Source: Paenibacillus sp. JCM 18996
Lineage (GTDB): Bacteria > Bacillota > Bacilli > Paenibacillales > NBRC-103111
Assembly: GCA_001313085.1 (NCBI GenBank)
Contig: BBFE01000005.1
Location: forward strand, 1 to 64,000
Direction of reading: 5' to 3'
DNA: 64,000 nt
Shown: positions 1 through 10,045 of the stretch, piece by piece
Numbering within the stretch: the first letter of the stretch is position 1
Layout: each line of letters opens with the position of its first letter
Position numbers and translations under genes: made by a program
The notes under the pieces: generated by a model
What the model was told of the DNA's origin: nothing
Databases searched by the model: none
Seen by the model: the letters and a program-made list of their open reading frames with translations, nothing else

Positions 1-97
1 ATTCTACAATGCGTGCTGCCGTCGGAAGAGAATTTTCTGGATTGCATTGTACAAATTGCAACAGGCAGTCCGGGAATCCCATTGTATAAACTGACAT
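1..97 (-). CDS. N-terminal end of an unidentified protein (cut by window edge)
   Basis: An open frame of 32 codons begins with ATG at 97 and runs off the left edge. It is preceded on the minus strand by an AAAGGA ribosome binding site 11 bases upstream. The residues (MSVYTMGFPDCLL...) do not let me name a family. Its divergent position next to a sugar isomerase would fit a transporter or regulator of the same pathway, but that is inference. It could also be a chance frame, as only 97 bases are visible. Confidence 0.35.
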   Translation of the reverse strand, partial: MSVYTMGFPDCLLQFVQCNPENSLPTAARIVE

Positions 98-120
98 CTC
101 GTCCAGCGTCCTTTCTTTGA

Positions 121-164
121 TTGCAAGGCGCGTTAATGCTACTATAATAAGGTAATCGTTTCCA
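121..164 (+). promoter_or_regulatory. sigma-A-like promoter with overlapping cre-like site
   Basis: TTGCAA (121-126) and a perfect TATAAT (143-148) are separated by 16 bases. GGTAATCGTTTCCA (151-164) lies just after the -10 and differs from the CcpA cre consensus at two positions, a location that would suit roadblock or start-site repression. It serves the sugar isomerase starting at 204. Confidence 0.5.
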
Positions 165-203
165 AAAGTGTATCTGAATCCAAATGGGAGAGGAGCGGCA
201 CAC

Positions 204-1083
204 ATGGCGTTAACCAACAAAATAGGCGTCATTGCCGACAGCTTCAGGGTGGGCGTGCGGGAAGGTCTGAGCAAAGCAAAGCTCGCGGGGGCGGACGGCG
301 TACAGATCTATGCGGTAAGCGGAGAGATGGATCCGGCCAATCTGACATCCGAAGCGAGAAAAGAACTTAAGGACTATATCGCTTCCATAGGTCTTGAAAT
401 TTCCGCGCTCTGCGGCGATCTGGGTGGACACGGCTTCCAGGATAAGAATGTAAACCGGGAAAAAAATCGAAAAAAATCCAAACGCATTCTCGACCTTGCC
501 GTTGAGCTCGGTACAAACGTGGTTACTACGCATATCGGAGTCGTTCCCCGGGATCAGAACGATCCCATTTATGCGGCAATGCAGAATGCCTGCGAGGAAC
601 TCGCATCGTATGCGACCGGAATGAATGCTTTTTTTTGCCATCGAAACGGGTCCCGAGCCTGCGGCGCATTTGAAATCTTTTCTCGATACGCTGGGCAGCA
701 AAGGGGTGTCGGTCAATTTCGATCCCGCTAACATGGTGATGGTAACAGGGGACGATCCTGTGGCCGGCGTAAGACTGCTTCAGGATTATATCGTACATAC
801 GCATGTAAAAGATGGCATCCGTTATGCAGAGGTTGATCCGCGTGAAATTTATGGAGCCTTGGGTTACAAGAAAATGAGCCACAAGGAACTCGCCAGGATG
901 GCAACAGAAGGAAAGATCTTCCAGGAAGTTCCTCTTGGCGAAGGGATGGTTGACTTTGATGCCTATTTTGCCGCGCTTGAGGAAATTGGTTACAAAGGCT
1001 ATCTGACCATCGAAAGGGAAGTGGGCGGGCAGCCGGAAGAAGACATCCGCAAAGCAGTCGAATTTATCCGAAAATATAAGTAG
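204..1083 (+). CDS. sugar phosphate isomerase/epimerase, TIM-barrel family
   Basis: This belongs to the xylose-isomerase-like TIM-barrel (AP endonuclease 2) superfamily, soluble enzymes that isomerise or epimerise sugars, keto-sugars or inosose, usually with a divalent metal. ATG at 204 follows GGGAGAGGA. About 290 residues, normal for the family. Conserved-looking features include THIGVVP in the middle barrel, HVKDG near residue 200, and EVPLGEG followed by TIEREVGG near the C-terminus, where metal-binding acidic residues are expected. The gene is split by one extra T in an eight-T run at 629-636; removing it restores one frame. The substrate cannot be inferred. The upstream cre-like site suggests carbon-source control. 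Confidence 0.85.
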
Positions 1084-1108
1084 CATCAGCTTCAAGAGAG
1101 GATTTACG

Positions 1109-1660
1109 ATGGAAAAAAAAGCATTTCTCGAGCAGGACACGGTCCATGTGGCGGAACAGTTGATAGGCTGCTGTCTTGTGAGACAGACGAAAAAAAGGGA
1201 CGATCAAGGTGCGGATAACGGAAACGGAGGCCTACAAAGGCAGTGAAGATCCGGCGAGCCATGCCTATCGATCGATGACTCCGCGCAACCGTTTGATGTT
1301 CGGCGAAGCAGGGTTTCTCTACGTTTATTTTATATACGGTATGCATTACTGTATGAACGTGGTGGCTCATCCTCCGGGAGGGGTCGGGGCCGTACTTATC
1401 AGAGGGGCTCAGGCTGTGGAAGGATTGGAGTTGATCAGGCTGAACAGGCCCGGTGTGGGCGACCGGCTGCTGCTGAACGGACCGGCCAAACTGACTTCGG
1501 CACTCTCTGTCGACGGCGGGTTCAACGGACATAATTTACTGGACAATCCGGGAGGCCTGCTGGGGTTACAGCAAAAGGAGCGGCAGTTGGAAGTGCGGCA
1601 AACGCCCCGCATAGCATTAAGGCCGGGACCGATCTGCCTTGGCGGTTTGTGATGGTCTGA
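1109..1660 (+). CDS. mpg: DNA-3-methyladenine glycosylase (AAG/MPG family)
   Basis: Base excision repair enzyme that removes alkylated purines such as 3-methyladenine. ATG at 1109 lies 8 bases after AGAGAGGA. The typical family blocks are visible: RITETEAYKGSEDPASHAY with the catalytic Glu, YVYFIYGMHYCMNVV, and the C-terminal LPWRFV strand. About 183 residues, close to the usual 190-200. Two frame errors: seven A at 1190-1196 where six are needed, and a base missing near 1618, which hides the natural end (stop at 1658-1660). It starts 25 bases after the isomerase stop, so the two may be co-transcribed although the functions are unrelated. Confidence 0.9.
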
Positions 1661-1726
1661 CCACCCGCCGTGTAACGCCTCAACGCATGCCGGGAGAGGC
1701 AAGCGTTAGGAAAAAACGTTAAATAG

Positions 1727-1763
1727 GAACCCTTCCTTTCCTCAAAGGGAAGGGTTCTTTTCT
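1727..1763. terminator. bidirectional hairpin between convergent genes
   Basis: GAACCCTTCC pairs with GGAAGGGTTC around a short loop and is followed by TTTTCT. It lies between mpg and the convergent MFS gene, whose stop codon sits inside the stem. Confidence 0.75.
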
Positions 1764-2938
1764 GCTTCTCCGGGTATTCGGGATTCTTTTGTTTCTTGCC
1801 CGAGCAGCAGCAGGAGGACAGTTCCGGCGATCAGCACCGCTGTAAAGATGAAGAAAATGCCCGCGAAAGGGAATTTGGCGGCAGCCAGGTACCTACGAGG
1901 TAAGGGGCAATCGCGCTCCCTATCCGGCCAAAGCCCGAGGCAAAACCGGCGCCGGAGGCTCTGACTTCCTCTGGATAGTTCTCCGGAGTATAAGCGTACA
2001 AAGCCCCCCATGCTCCCAGGTTGAAAAAAGGACAGCAGCGCGCCTGACAGCAGCAGAGTGAAAGCGGATTGGCTCCAGCCGAATATGGCGGCCATAATAG
2101 CGGTCATAAACAAGAACAGGGCAAGCGTGGGTTTGCGCCCCCAACGCTCTACCAAGAACGCGGCCGCGAAATAGCCCGGCAGCTGCGCCAAAGTCATGAG
2201 CAGCACGTAGCGGAAGCTGTTGATCGCGGTAAATCCTTTGGCAACGAGCACGGAGGCAGCCACAGGAACATGCCGTAGTATGAAAAGGCGATGGCGAACC
2301 ATACGGCCCACAAGGCCGCTGTCTGCCGTCCAAAACGGCTGAAGAGGCTACGCAGCGGAACCTTCGCCGTCCTGGGAATAGCGCGGGCAGGTTCGGCAAT
2401 GCCGCGGCGTATGAATATGGCGTAGATGACGGGCAGCCCGCCGACGATGAGGCCGTTCGCCAGCCGTACGAAGGCATAATGAAGTAAGCGATGACGCTGC
2501 GGCAATCCACCCGACCGCCCAGAAGCTTTCCAGCAGAACGACGGTCCGTCCCCGCTTTTCAGGTGGAGAGAGCTCGTTTACCAGCGTGGAGGCGACGGGC
2601 AGCTCCGCTCCCAAGCCAATGCCCATGAGTAGCCGAAACAGCAGCATGACCGCGAGGCCCGGTGAGAAAGCGCTGCCCAGACTGGCCAAACCGAACAGAA
2701 CAAGGGTACACAGGAACACCGGCCTACGGCCGACTCTGTCCGCGAGATATCCGCCGAGCGGCGCCCCGAACGCCATACCCGCCGTAGTGAAGGTGCCAAG
2801 CAGGCCCTTCTGAATGGGGGTAAGACCCCATTCGCTGGAAAGCTGCACGATAAGAAAGGACAAGAGGCCGACGTCCATCGCGTCAAACAACCATCCGAAG
2901 CCGGCTGACCAGAACACTTTACGATAAGTAGTTTTCAT
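1742..2938 (-). CDS. MFS transporter, NiaP/YceI-like metabolite:H+ symporter
   Basis: Twelve-helix major facilitator of the aromatic acid/niacin symporter branch, acting in the cytoplasmic membrane. The start is ATG at 2938, 5 bases after AAGGAAC. The N-terminal half reads cleanly: FGWLFDAMDVGLLSFL (helix 1 with the acidic residue typical of this branch), GGYLADRVGRRPVF (MFS motif A) and the GIGLGAELPVA helix. After about residue 150 at least three frame changes follow (near 2500, 2260 and 2000), yet ERWGRKPTLAL and QPGSMGGF are recognisable. Total length of about 400 residues suits the family. Substrate is not determinable; niacin or an aromatic acid are the usual ones. Confidence 0.8.
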
Positions 2939-3080
2939 TGACAGTTCCTTCTTTTCCCAATCAGTATAGTACTTTCACCAAATAATACCATACGCTTAAC
3001 CTTCAAATCCAACTGGCGGATACCCCTTCCATTCAACATCTTCCAGCAGCTTTATCCGACGACAAAAAAAATGTAACAGG

Positions 3081-3212
3081 ATGAGCGAATTTCGTTCTGC
3101 CGTAGGTTGGACTCAAGAGCAGCTGTCGGAACGAACGGGAGTGTCCAGGCAGATCATTTCTATCGAGACTATGATTAATCTGTCCGTTTCACGCGGATAT
3201 GCTATAATCTAG
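3081..3212 (+). pseudogene. short XRE-type helix-turn-helix remnant
   Basis: A 43-codon frame begins MSEFRSAVGWTQEQLSER and continues GVSRQIISIET, the first two helices of the XRE regulators of about 65-70 residues. The family would continue with N-x-Y-x-P-S-L, but the frame instead diverges and stops at 3210-3212. It is either a decayed gene or another frame error hiding a longer one; no downstream continuation was found. The ribosome binding site is only ACAGG. Confidence 0.45.
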
Positions 3213-3239
3213 GTAAAAAAAAGAATCGGAGCCAGGGGT

Positions 3240-3351
3240 ATGTATTACATCGGGTTGGGCGTTTTTTTTCTTTGTTTTGCTCGTATTTGCGGGGGTCGCG
3301 ACTTTTATGATCGGTAAATCCCAAAAGAATCAGGAAGGCGACGACGTATGA
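3240..3351 (+). CDS. small single-pass membrane protein
   Basis: With one T removed from the eight-T run near 3263-3270 this reads as a 36-residue protein: a hydrophobic helix (FFFVLLVFAGVATFMIG) and a polar tail KSQKNQEGDDV. ATG at 3240 follows GGAGCCAGGGGT. Its stop overlaps the next small gene region. Function unknown. The hydrophobic/polar layout and a second similar gene just downstream argue for a real pair. Confidence 0.5.
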
Positions 3352-3352
3352 C

Positions 3353-3455
3353 ATGCATACAAACAGGAAATGGTTAAGGCTGACGCTAATCTATACGGTT
3401 TTGTTTTTTGATCAGCTTTGTCATACTGGGTGTATACACTTATTATCATATCTAA
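3353..3455 (+). CDS. small single-pass membrane protein
   Basis: ATG at 3353 opens a short frame MHTNRKWLRLTLIYTVLF, which after removal of one T near 3407 continues LISFVILGVYTYYHI and stops at 3453-3455. Positively charged N-terminus, one transmembrane helix, no recognised family. It starts 2 bases after the stop of the preceding small gene and lies about 50 bases before fumC, so the three may form one transcript. Confidence 0.45.
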
Positions 3456-3503
3456 ATCAGATATGGAAGCTTTGAATATTCGTGCAGAAGGGAGAGATTC
3501 GTT

Positions 3504-4894
3504 GTGGAATACAGAATCGAAAAGGACACGATGGGGGAAATCCGGGTTCCCCCGGCGGATAAATTATGGGGAGCGCAGACCCAGCGGAGCATGGAGAATT
3601 TTCGGATCGGCACGGAGAAGATGCCCTTGGAACTGATCCGCGCGTTTGCGATTTTGAAAAAGGCGGCGGCCTCCGCTAACCGGAAGCTCGGGAGGATGGA
3701 CGCGAGAAGGCGGATGCCATTTCCTCCGCAGCAGATGAAATTTTGAACGGACAATGGGACGACCAATTTCCGCTTGCAGTGTGGCAGACAGGGAGCGGCA
3801 CGCAGACGAATATGAACGTCAATGAAGTGATCGCGCACCGGGCGAACCAGCTTCTCGAGCAAAAGGGAAGCGCGGCGCGTGTCCATCCGAACGATGACGT
3901 CAACCGTTCTCAAAGCTCGAACGATACGTTTCCCACCGCCCTGCATATCGCAGGTGTTCTGGCCGTGGAAGGACAAGTTCTGCCTGCGCTGGACAGTTTG
4001 AAAGGTGTATTGGCGAATAAAACGGAACAATTTCAGGACATCGTCAAAATCGGCAGGACGCACCTGCAGGACGCAACCCCGCTGACGCTGGGGCAGGAAA
4101 CCAGCGGCTGGCAGGCCATGCTGGAGTTCTCCGGGCAAATGATCCGGTCAGGCGTAGAAACGATGAAACAGCTTGCGATCGGAGGCACAGCCGTAGGGAC
4201 AGGACTTAATGCGCATCCGAAGTTTGGGGAAACGGCGGCCGAAGAGATCAGCAGGCTGACAGGAGTCCGTTTCGTTTCCGCCGCCAACAAGTTTCACGCG
4301 CTGACAAGCCATGACCAGGCCGTATTTGCCCACGGCGCTTTGAAAGCACTCGCTGCGGATCTGATGAAGATCGCCAACGACGTTCGCTGGCTTGCCAGCG
4401 GGCCTCGCTGTGGAATCGGGGAGCTTCGCATTCCCGAGAACGAGCCTGGAAGCTCGATTATGCCGGGCAAAGTGAATCCGACGCAGTGCGAAGCAATCAC
4501 TATGGTGGCGTGTCAGGTCATGGGCAACGATGCCGCTATCGGGTTTGCCGCCAGCCAGGGCAATTTTCAGCTGAATGTGTTTAAGCCGGTCATTCTGCAC
4601 AATTTTCTTCAGTCGGCGCGTCTGCTGGCAGATGGCATGAACTCCTTTAACGAGCACTGCGCCGCAGGAATCGAACCAAACCGGGAGGTCATTCAAAGCT
4701 ATCTTGAGCGTTCCCTCATGCTGGTTACCGCTTTGAATCCGCATATCGGCTACGAGAAGGCGGCCCTCATAGCGAAGACAGCGCACAAAGAAGAGATTAC
4801 TCTGCGGGAAGCCGCGTTAAAGTCCGGTTTCTTGACTGAAGAGCAGTTTGACGAGTACGTCAAGCCGGAGGAAATGGTAGGTCCGAAAGAGTAA
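3504..4894 (+). CDS. fumC: class II fumarate hydratase
   Basis: Iron-independent fumarase of the TCA cycle, interconverting fumarate and malate; a homotetramer of the aspartase/fumarase superfamily. GTG at 3504 lies 8 bases after AAGGGAGAG. About 463 residues, the standard length. The superfamily signature [16 protein letters not shown] (from 4449) holds the catalytic Ser loop, and [13 protein letters not shown] and [16 protein letters not shown] are the other two conserved blocks. One base is missing around 3695 (GMDARR region), which shifts the first 65 residues relative to the rest. A strong terminator follows. Confidence 0.95.
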
Positions 4895-4953
4895 GCAACA
4901 GCTTATCAATGCTCTAGCATCATAGTCAATAACAGTGTTGCATCAATAATCCA

Positions 4954-4982
4954 GGCTGCCGAGCCATCGGCAGTCTTTTTTT
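4954..4982 (+). terminator. rho-independent terminator of fumC
   Basis: CTGCCGA pairs with TCGGCAG around a GCCA loop, followed by a run of seven T (4976-4982). Confidence 0.85.
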
Positions 4983-5052
4983 GCCGATCAGCCGCGAACC
5001 TTTTGCCACAAAATATAATCATTCCTATTTTGAAATAATTATAAATAAGTAT

Positions 5053-5067
5053 TGATAATCATTATCA
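5053..5067. promoter_or_regulatory. perfect Fur box (7-1-7 inverted repeat)
   Basis: TGATAATCATTATCA is identical to the B. subtilis Fur consensus TGATAATnATTATCA. It lies 48 bases before the peroxiredoxin start. PerR boxes have the related form TTATAATnATTATAA, so Fur is the better match, although cross-recognition is possible. Confidence 0.8.
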
Positions 5068-5114
5068 TTCGTGTTATTGTATTTCTACAAACCACACAAG
5101 GAGGAATTAACTAT

Positions 5115-5659
5115 ATGGCATCAAGATTCGTAGGATTGCAGGCACCCGATTTTAACATGGAAACAGCAGGGGGAGACGGCGTGGAGTTTGGCCGCGTTTC
5201 GTTATCCGATTACAAGGGCAAATGGCTGGTATTCTTCTTTTATCCGCTGGACTTCACATTTGTTTGCCCAACCGAAATTACTGCGTTGAGCGAATCTTAC
5301 GATGAATTCAAGAAACTGAATACCGAAGTCCTCGGCGTCAGCACCGACAGCAAGCATTCGCACCGTGCCTGGATTAATGCGGCAAGAAACGATGGGGGTC
5401 TGGGCAAAATCCAATTTCCTCTCGCCTCCGACATCACCAAGAGGGTTAGCAGCGATTACGGCGTGCTGATCGAAGAGGAAGGCGTCGCTTTGAGAGGGTT
5501 GTTTATCATCGATCCGGAAGGCGTTGTAAAATACCAGGTCGTTAACCATAACGATGTGGGCCGGGATGTAGCGAAACGCTGCGCGTGCTGCAAGCTTTGC
5601 AGTCCGGAGGTTTGTGCCCTATGAATTGGAAGCCTGGCGACAAGCTTCTGGGTGACTGA
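5115..5659 (+). CDS. AhpC/Prx1-type peroxiredoxin
   Basis: Thiol peroxidase reducing H2O2, organic peroxides or peroxynitrite. ATG at 5115 follows AAGGAGGAATTAAC. About 180 residues. The peroxidatic Cys sits in DFTFVCPTEI (near residue 51); the frame in the database-like reading ends in a cysteine-rich tail, but this is an artefact of one missing base near 5571. The restored C-terminus reads LRVLQALQSGGLCPMNWKPG with the resolving Cys in a G-G-L-C-P setting, as in AhpC-like 2-Cys enzymes. The next gene, a thioredoxin-reductase-like flavoprotein, starts 33 bases downstream and is the likely electron donor. A Fur box precedes the operon. Confidence 0.9.
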
Positions 5660-5692
5660 CAGGAAATGAGAGAATGTAAAGGGGGAGCATGA

Positions 5693-6626
<934 letters not shown>

Positions 6627-6733
6627 TTGAAAAAAAAGACATTGACCGGCCCGGCGGCGGGTACTTTTCTGAGGTGAAAAAAAAGCTTGTTTTTTTCAAA
6701 CAAATTGACCAATGCTGTTGAATAATCAAATGT

Positions 6734-6764
6734 AAAAAGGATGGCTCAATTGCCATCCTTTTTT
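6734..6764. terminator. bidirectional terminator
   Basis: AAAAAGGATGGC pairs with GCCATCCTTTTTT around TCAATT. It separates the redox operon from the convergent AraC gene. Confidence 0.85.
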
Positions 6765-6885
6765 CTATTGGCCCTCATTGTATTTTGTACAATCAAAAGT
6801 GCATTTGGATGCCATTATCGCTTAATCGATTGCATTTAATACAATAGAACTGGGTAAATGAGCAGGTTTTATCTGTTAGATTTTA

Positions 6886-7728
6886 TTAGGTTCGCAGAGC
6901 AGCATATTGACGGAATTCGCTTGGTGAAAGGCCTGTCAGCTTTTTGAACAAACGGGAGAAGTAGGGGGGATCCATTCCCATTCTCTCAGCGATATCCGAC
7001 ACCGTATAGTCGCTCGTTAACAACAGATTCTGGGCTGTGTCCATTCTTTTCTTATTGATATAAGCTATTGGTGAGATGCCCAGCATCGTTTTGAATACCT
7101 GGATAAAGTAATTAGGATGGAGGTGGACGAGCTTTGCCAGTACCTCAATCGTCATTTGTTCGGATAAATGTTCTTCGATGTACTGCAGTATTACGTTGAT
7201 TTTGGAGACAGAGGGCGAAGCGGCACCGTCCGACCCGTTCAAATCCGCCTCCCGAATAAAAGGTGAAATGATCTCGTACATAAGCGATTTAATGCGGAAG
7301 GGCGCCGTGAGTTCCGTGCTGCTCTGAAGGGCAATCAGTTCCTGGAATTGATTTTCCAGCCGTTCCTGATCGGCAACCTCTACATAATGCGGGACATTCA
7401 ATAAGTGAAACAGATGAATTTCGCCGACGGTTGCGGTAAAATGGCACCAATATTTGCGGAAATAATTGTCATTAATCCATGAGAAAGACTGTTCTACTCC
7501 GGCTGGCAGCAGGAACAGCTGTCCCGGCTTCGGGTAATACTCGCGATTGCGGATTCTGATCCAGCCCTCGCCTTCCCTTATATAGTAAAGCCGGTTGATC
7601 TCCGGGAGAATGTTCATAAATTTCCAAATGCTGCTCACCTTCGTATGCTGTGTCGTAAATAAGGTGATTTTCGTATTGGATAAATAGCTTTGGGCCAGAT
7701 GCAGTTGTTGTAAAGTGTCCATTTCCAT
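6886..7728 (-). CDS. AraC-family regulator with cupin sensor domain
   Basis: One of the few intact long genes here, 280 residues. The N-terminal half resembles an AraC-type cupin (RLYYIREGEGWIRIRNRE, then PGQLFLLPAG), which normally binds a sugar or other small ligand. The C-terminal 100 residues hold two helix-turn-helix units (TIEVLAKLVHLHPNYFIQVF and YTVSDIAERMGM) and the family signature ending PPYFSRLFKKLTGLSPSEFR. It is divergent from the small gene and PhyH dioxygenase at 7852, which are the obvious targets. A five-T run in this gene is not over-extended, showing that the homopolymer problem is not universal. Confidence 0.93.
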   Translation of the reverse strand: MEMDTLQQLHLAQSYLSNTKITLFTTQHTKVSSIWKFMNILPEINRLYYIREGEGWIRIRNREYYPKPGQLFLLPAGVEQSFSWINDNYFRKYWCHFTATVGEIHLFHLLNVPHYVEVADQERLENQFQELIALQSSTELTAPFRIKSLMYEIISPFIREADLNGSDGAASPSVSKINVILQYIEEHLSEQMTIEVLAKLVHLHPNYFIQVFKTMLGISPIAYINKKRMDTAQNLLLTSDYTVSDIAERMGMDPPYFSRLFKKLTGLSPSEFRQYAALRT

Positions 7729-7851
7729 CTCCTGAATTACCTTAGTATTGTGTAAAAGTTCGCTATAATCCTCTATCGATTTTTCAGTGGGAGAAAATTA
7801 CAATGGTTTTAAGAAACAATATCATTTCCTTTTCAGGGGGAGAACGATGCG

Positions 7852-8140
7852 ATGAGCACTACAAGACAGCAGCTTTTATATTTACATTTAAGCGGTCCCG
7901 ATCCGGAATCCCGGACGATCGCCTGGGCGCTGTATGACAGCGCAATTCCCGAAAGATCTGCAAATGAATACGGGAGACTCGGATCAGCCGATGTATGAGA
8001 GCGTCCTTGATGCTATGCGCGACGGCTGGAATGTTCTGCAGGTTCCTGTTCCAAGGCAGTTTGTCAGCGGTTTCGAACATGAGCAGGGCCACCTTATGTA
8101 TGAATTTGTGTTGGAAAGAAAGGTGACGATCCATGAGTAA
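7852..8140 (+). CDS. small conserved-looking protein of unknown function
   Basis: ATG at 7852 follows AGGGGGAGA. Reading through one shift near 7940 gives about 95 residues: MSTTRQQLLYLHLSGPDPES, then MYESVLDAMRDGWNVLQVP and a C-terminal LMYEFVLERKVTIHE. It is mostly soluble and helical in appearance; I do not recognise the family. Its last bases overlap the start of the PhyH gene by 8, so the two are translationally coupled and probably work together under the divergent AraC regulator. Confidence 0.6.
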
Positions 8141-8921
8141 AGTAGAGAAGCAGCACCTACTGACCGCCGCCCAGATGGCTGATTTTGCTGTGAACGGCTT
8201 TTTTGAAGATGGAGGATCTGGTTCCCCGCGAATTGAACGAAGCGGCCAGCGCCGAGATGAGAAAATACGAAAGCGGCACCGGCGCCTATTGGACAGAATC
8301 CAACGTAATCCAGGAGATATTCGGGCTTCCGCAGGTGAAAGGAGCCATTCAAAGCTTTGTAGGACAGCACCCGGTGTATGACCATTCCTTCCTGCATGTC
8401 GTTAAAGCGGGCAATAAGAAGGCGCAAGGATGGCATGCCGATTCTATCATTGATACGCGGCCGTTTGGCTACGACATTCAGGCGTTCTATTTCTCCCACG
8501 ATGCTCCGGCGATTATGGGACCTACTCTTGTTCTCCCGGGCTCGCATTTAAGGAAGGTGAGCAATAACAGCATTGGACATTACAAGAATATCGTCGGCCA
8601 GAAGAAAATGGAGTCGAAAGCAGGAACGATCGCATTTCTTCATCAGGCGATCTGGCACTGCGCCCAGCCGAACTTTACCGACACTACTCGCTATGTCTTC
8701 AAGCTGCGGCTTCGTCCGGGACAAGAACAGCGGGCGCTGTTCAACACGGAAGACTATAACTCTCCCGAAGTAATGGCTATTGTACGTAAGGCCACCATGC
8801 CTGGTGCGGCGACGAGTCGCGCATCAACCAGGTGAATATCGCCAAGTTCTGGCGCTATTTGACCGGCGACGACCGGGTCGACGCCTCTTTTGAAGGCGCT
8901 CTTACGCGCATGCGAATGTAG
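8133..8921 (+). CDS. phytanoyl-CoA dioxygenase (PhyH) family protein
   Basis: Fe(II)/2-oxoglutarate-dependent oxygenase family; members hydroxylate lipids, small molecules or antibiotics. About 262 residues. The facial triad is visible as H-x-D in QGWHADSI and a distal His in AIWHCAQPNFTD, followed by YVFKLRLRPG, where the 2-oxoglutarate-binding Arg is expected. Two frame errors: one extra T in GGCTTTTTTGAAG near 8202, and a shift near 8803 after which the protein ends FWRYLTGDDRVDASFEGALT and stops at 8919-8921. Overlaps the small gene upstream. Substrate unknown. Confidence 0.85.
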
Positions 8922-9011
8922 TTATTCGGTTTGTAACTCACGTTGCCCGCCGTTAAGCTTTGGATCTAATCCGTACTTACACTTTCGGGAATGTAAGTTG
9001 TTCGGCTTGTT

Positions 9012-9045
9012 ACAGCTCCGCTTTGTGGCGGGGCTGTTATTTTTT
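9012..9045 (+). terminator. rho-independent terminator
   Basis: ACAGCTCCGC pairs with GGCGGGGCTGT (one mismatch) around TTTGT, then TATTTTTT. It ends the PhyH operon. Confidence 0.8.
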
Positions 9046-9388
9046 GTATGAGTTAGATAAGTTTTAACTAATGAATCAGATACGTGTATCTTAGAAAGTA
9101 GATTAGACGGAGCTTTTCCAGCTGCTTGAAGCGTAACGGCATGCAGTTCAAGTTTTGGTTAAACTTTAAATAGATGCTTCTTGCTTAAGAAAAAAAATAT
9201 CATGTTCGCTCTTCATTGTAAATCGAATCATAAGAAGAACCAAAACCATTGTTGATGAAACGGTCATCTATATCGTACAATTTTTTTACAGGATAGGGGA
9301 AGCGCAGATGCCGGTTGGACGCTCGCTACCTCGCAATCAGCAATACGCCGGCTGGAAAAGCAATTTCATAGAGAAAGGAAACGGTGTT
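9046..9388 (+). promoter_or_regulatory. intergenic region with promoter for the HAD/Nudix unit
   Basis: No gene seen in most of this 340-base stretch. TTGATG (9252-9257) and TACAAT (9276-9281) are 18 bases apart and point at the HAD gene. The frame of the HAD gene is open back to an ATG at 9308, but only the GTG at 9389 has a good ribosome binding site. Confidence 0.4.
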
Positions 9389-10045
9389 GTGACTATAAAA
9401 GCGGTTTTGTTTGATTTTGACGGGACACTGGCCGATACGCTGCCGGTCTCTTTTAAGGCGTTTCAATCTGTTTTCAAAAAATACGACAAACGCGATGTAT
9501 CGCGCGAAGAACTTGTGGCTATGTTCGGACCGACGGAAGACGAGATCATCTTAAGAAACCTAGACGCCAAGGGAAGCGTTCCGGAAGCGATTCGCGACTA
9601 TTATCAGTTGTACGAACAAGGCCATCCTTCACAAGTACATAAGTCGGATGAAATAGAGCGTATGCTGAGAACAATCAAATCATGGGCCTGAAAATCGGTG
9701 TCATCACAGGAAAAAAGCAGAGAAGCACTGCAAATCTCCTCCAATTCGCTCCAAATGTCCCGTTTTTTTCGATATAGTCATAACTGGAGACGATGTGGAC
9801 AAGCCCAAACCCGACCCCGAGGCATCTTCACTGCGTTGGAAGCTTTTCACGTTTCCACAGAAGAAGCCATATTCCTGGGAGACAGCAGCGCCGATATAAA
9901 AGCGGGTAAAGCCGCCGGCATGCGAACTTACGGAGTACAGTGGCTCTCTACTTATCAAAGCGCAAGCTTTGAGGTCGAACCGGACCATCTGTACACGCAG
10001 GTGGAACCTTTTCTTCAGTTGCTGGAGAAGGAAGCGGATATAAGC
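9389..10045 (+). CDS. HAD-superfamily phosphatase (phosphoglycolate phosphatase-like)
   Basis: Subfamily I HAD hydrolase. GTG at 9389 follows GAGAAAGGAAACGG. Motif I is DFDGTLADT with the nucleophile and acid/base Asp, motif II is in IGVITGK, and the C-terminal part carries DKPKPDPEG and the acidic motif IV IFLGDSSADIKAG. Size of about 220 residues suits a PGP/PpaX-type phosphatase. Shifts lie near 9680 and 9820. No stop codon appears before the Nudix module, which continues in the same frame, so the two are either fused or the true stop is lost to an error. Confidence 0.85.

Noticed and set aside
210..1140. Long minus-strand frames opposite the sugar isomerase
   Set aside because: They are shadows of the plus-strand gene: no ribosome binding site, no recognisable domain, and the plus strand has clear motifs.
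2069..2278. Plus-strand frame within the MFS gene
   Set aside because: Shadow of the transporter; composition and context do not support a gene.
3203..3208. TATAAT as promoter for the small membrane proteins
   Set aside because: It overlaps the XRE remnant and has no acceptable -35 at 16-18 bases.
5539..5624. Cysteine-rich tail on the peroxiredoxin (CACCKLCSPEVC)
   Set aside because: It is created by one missing base; the restored frame matches the AhpC C-terminus.
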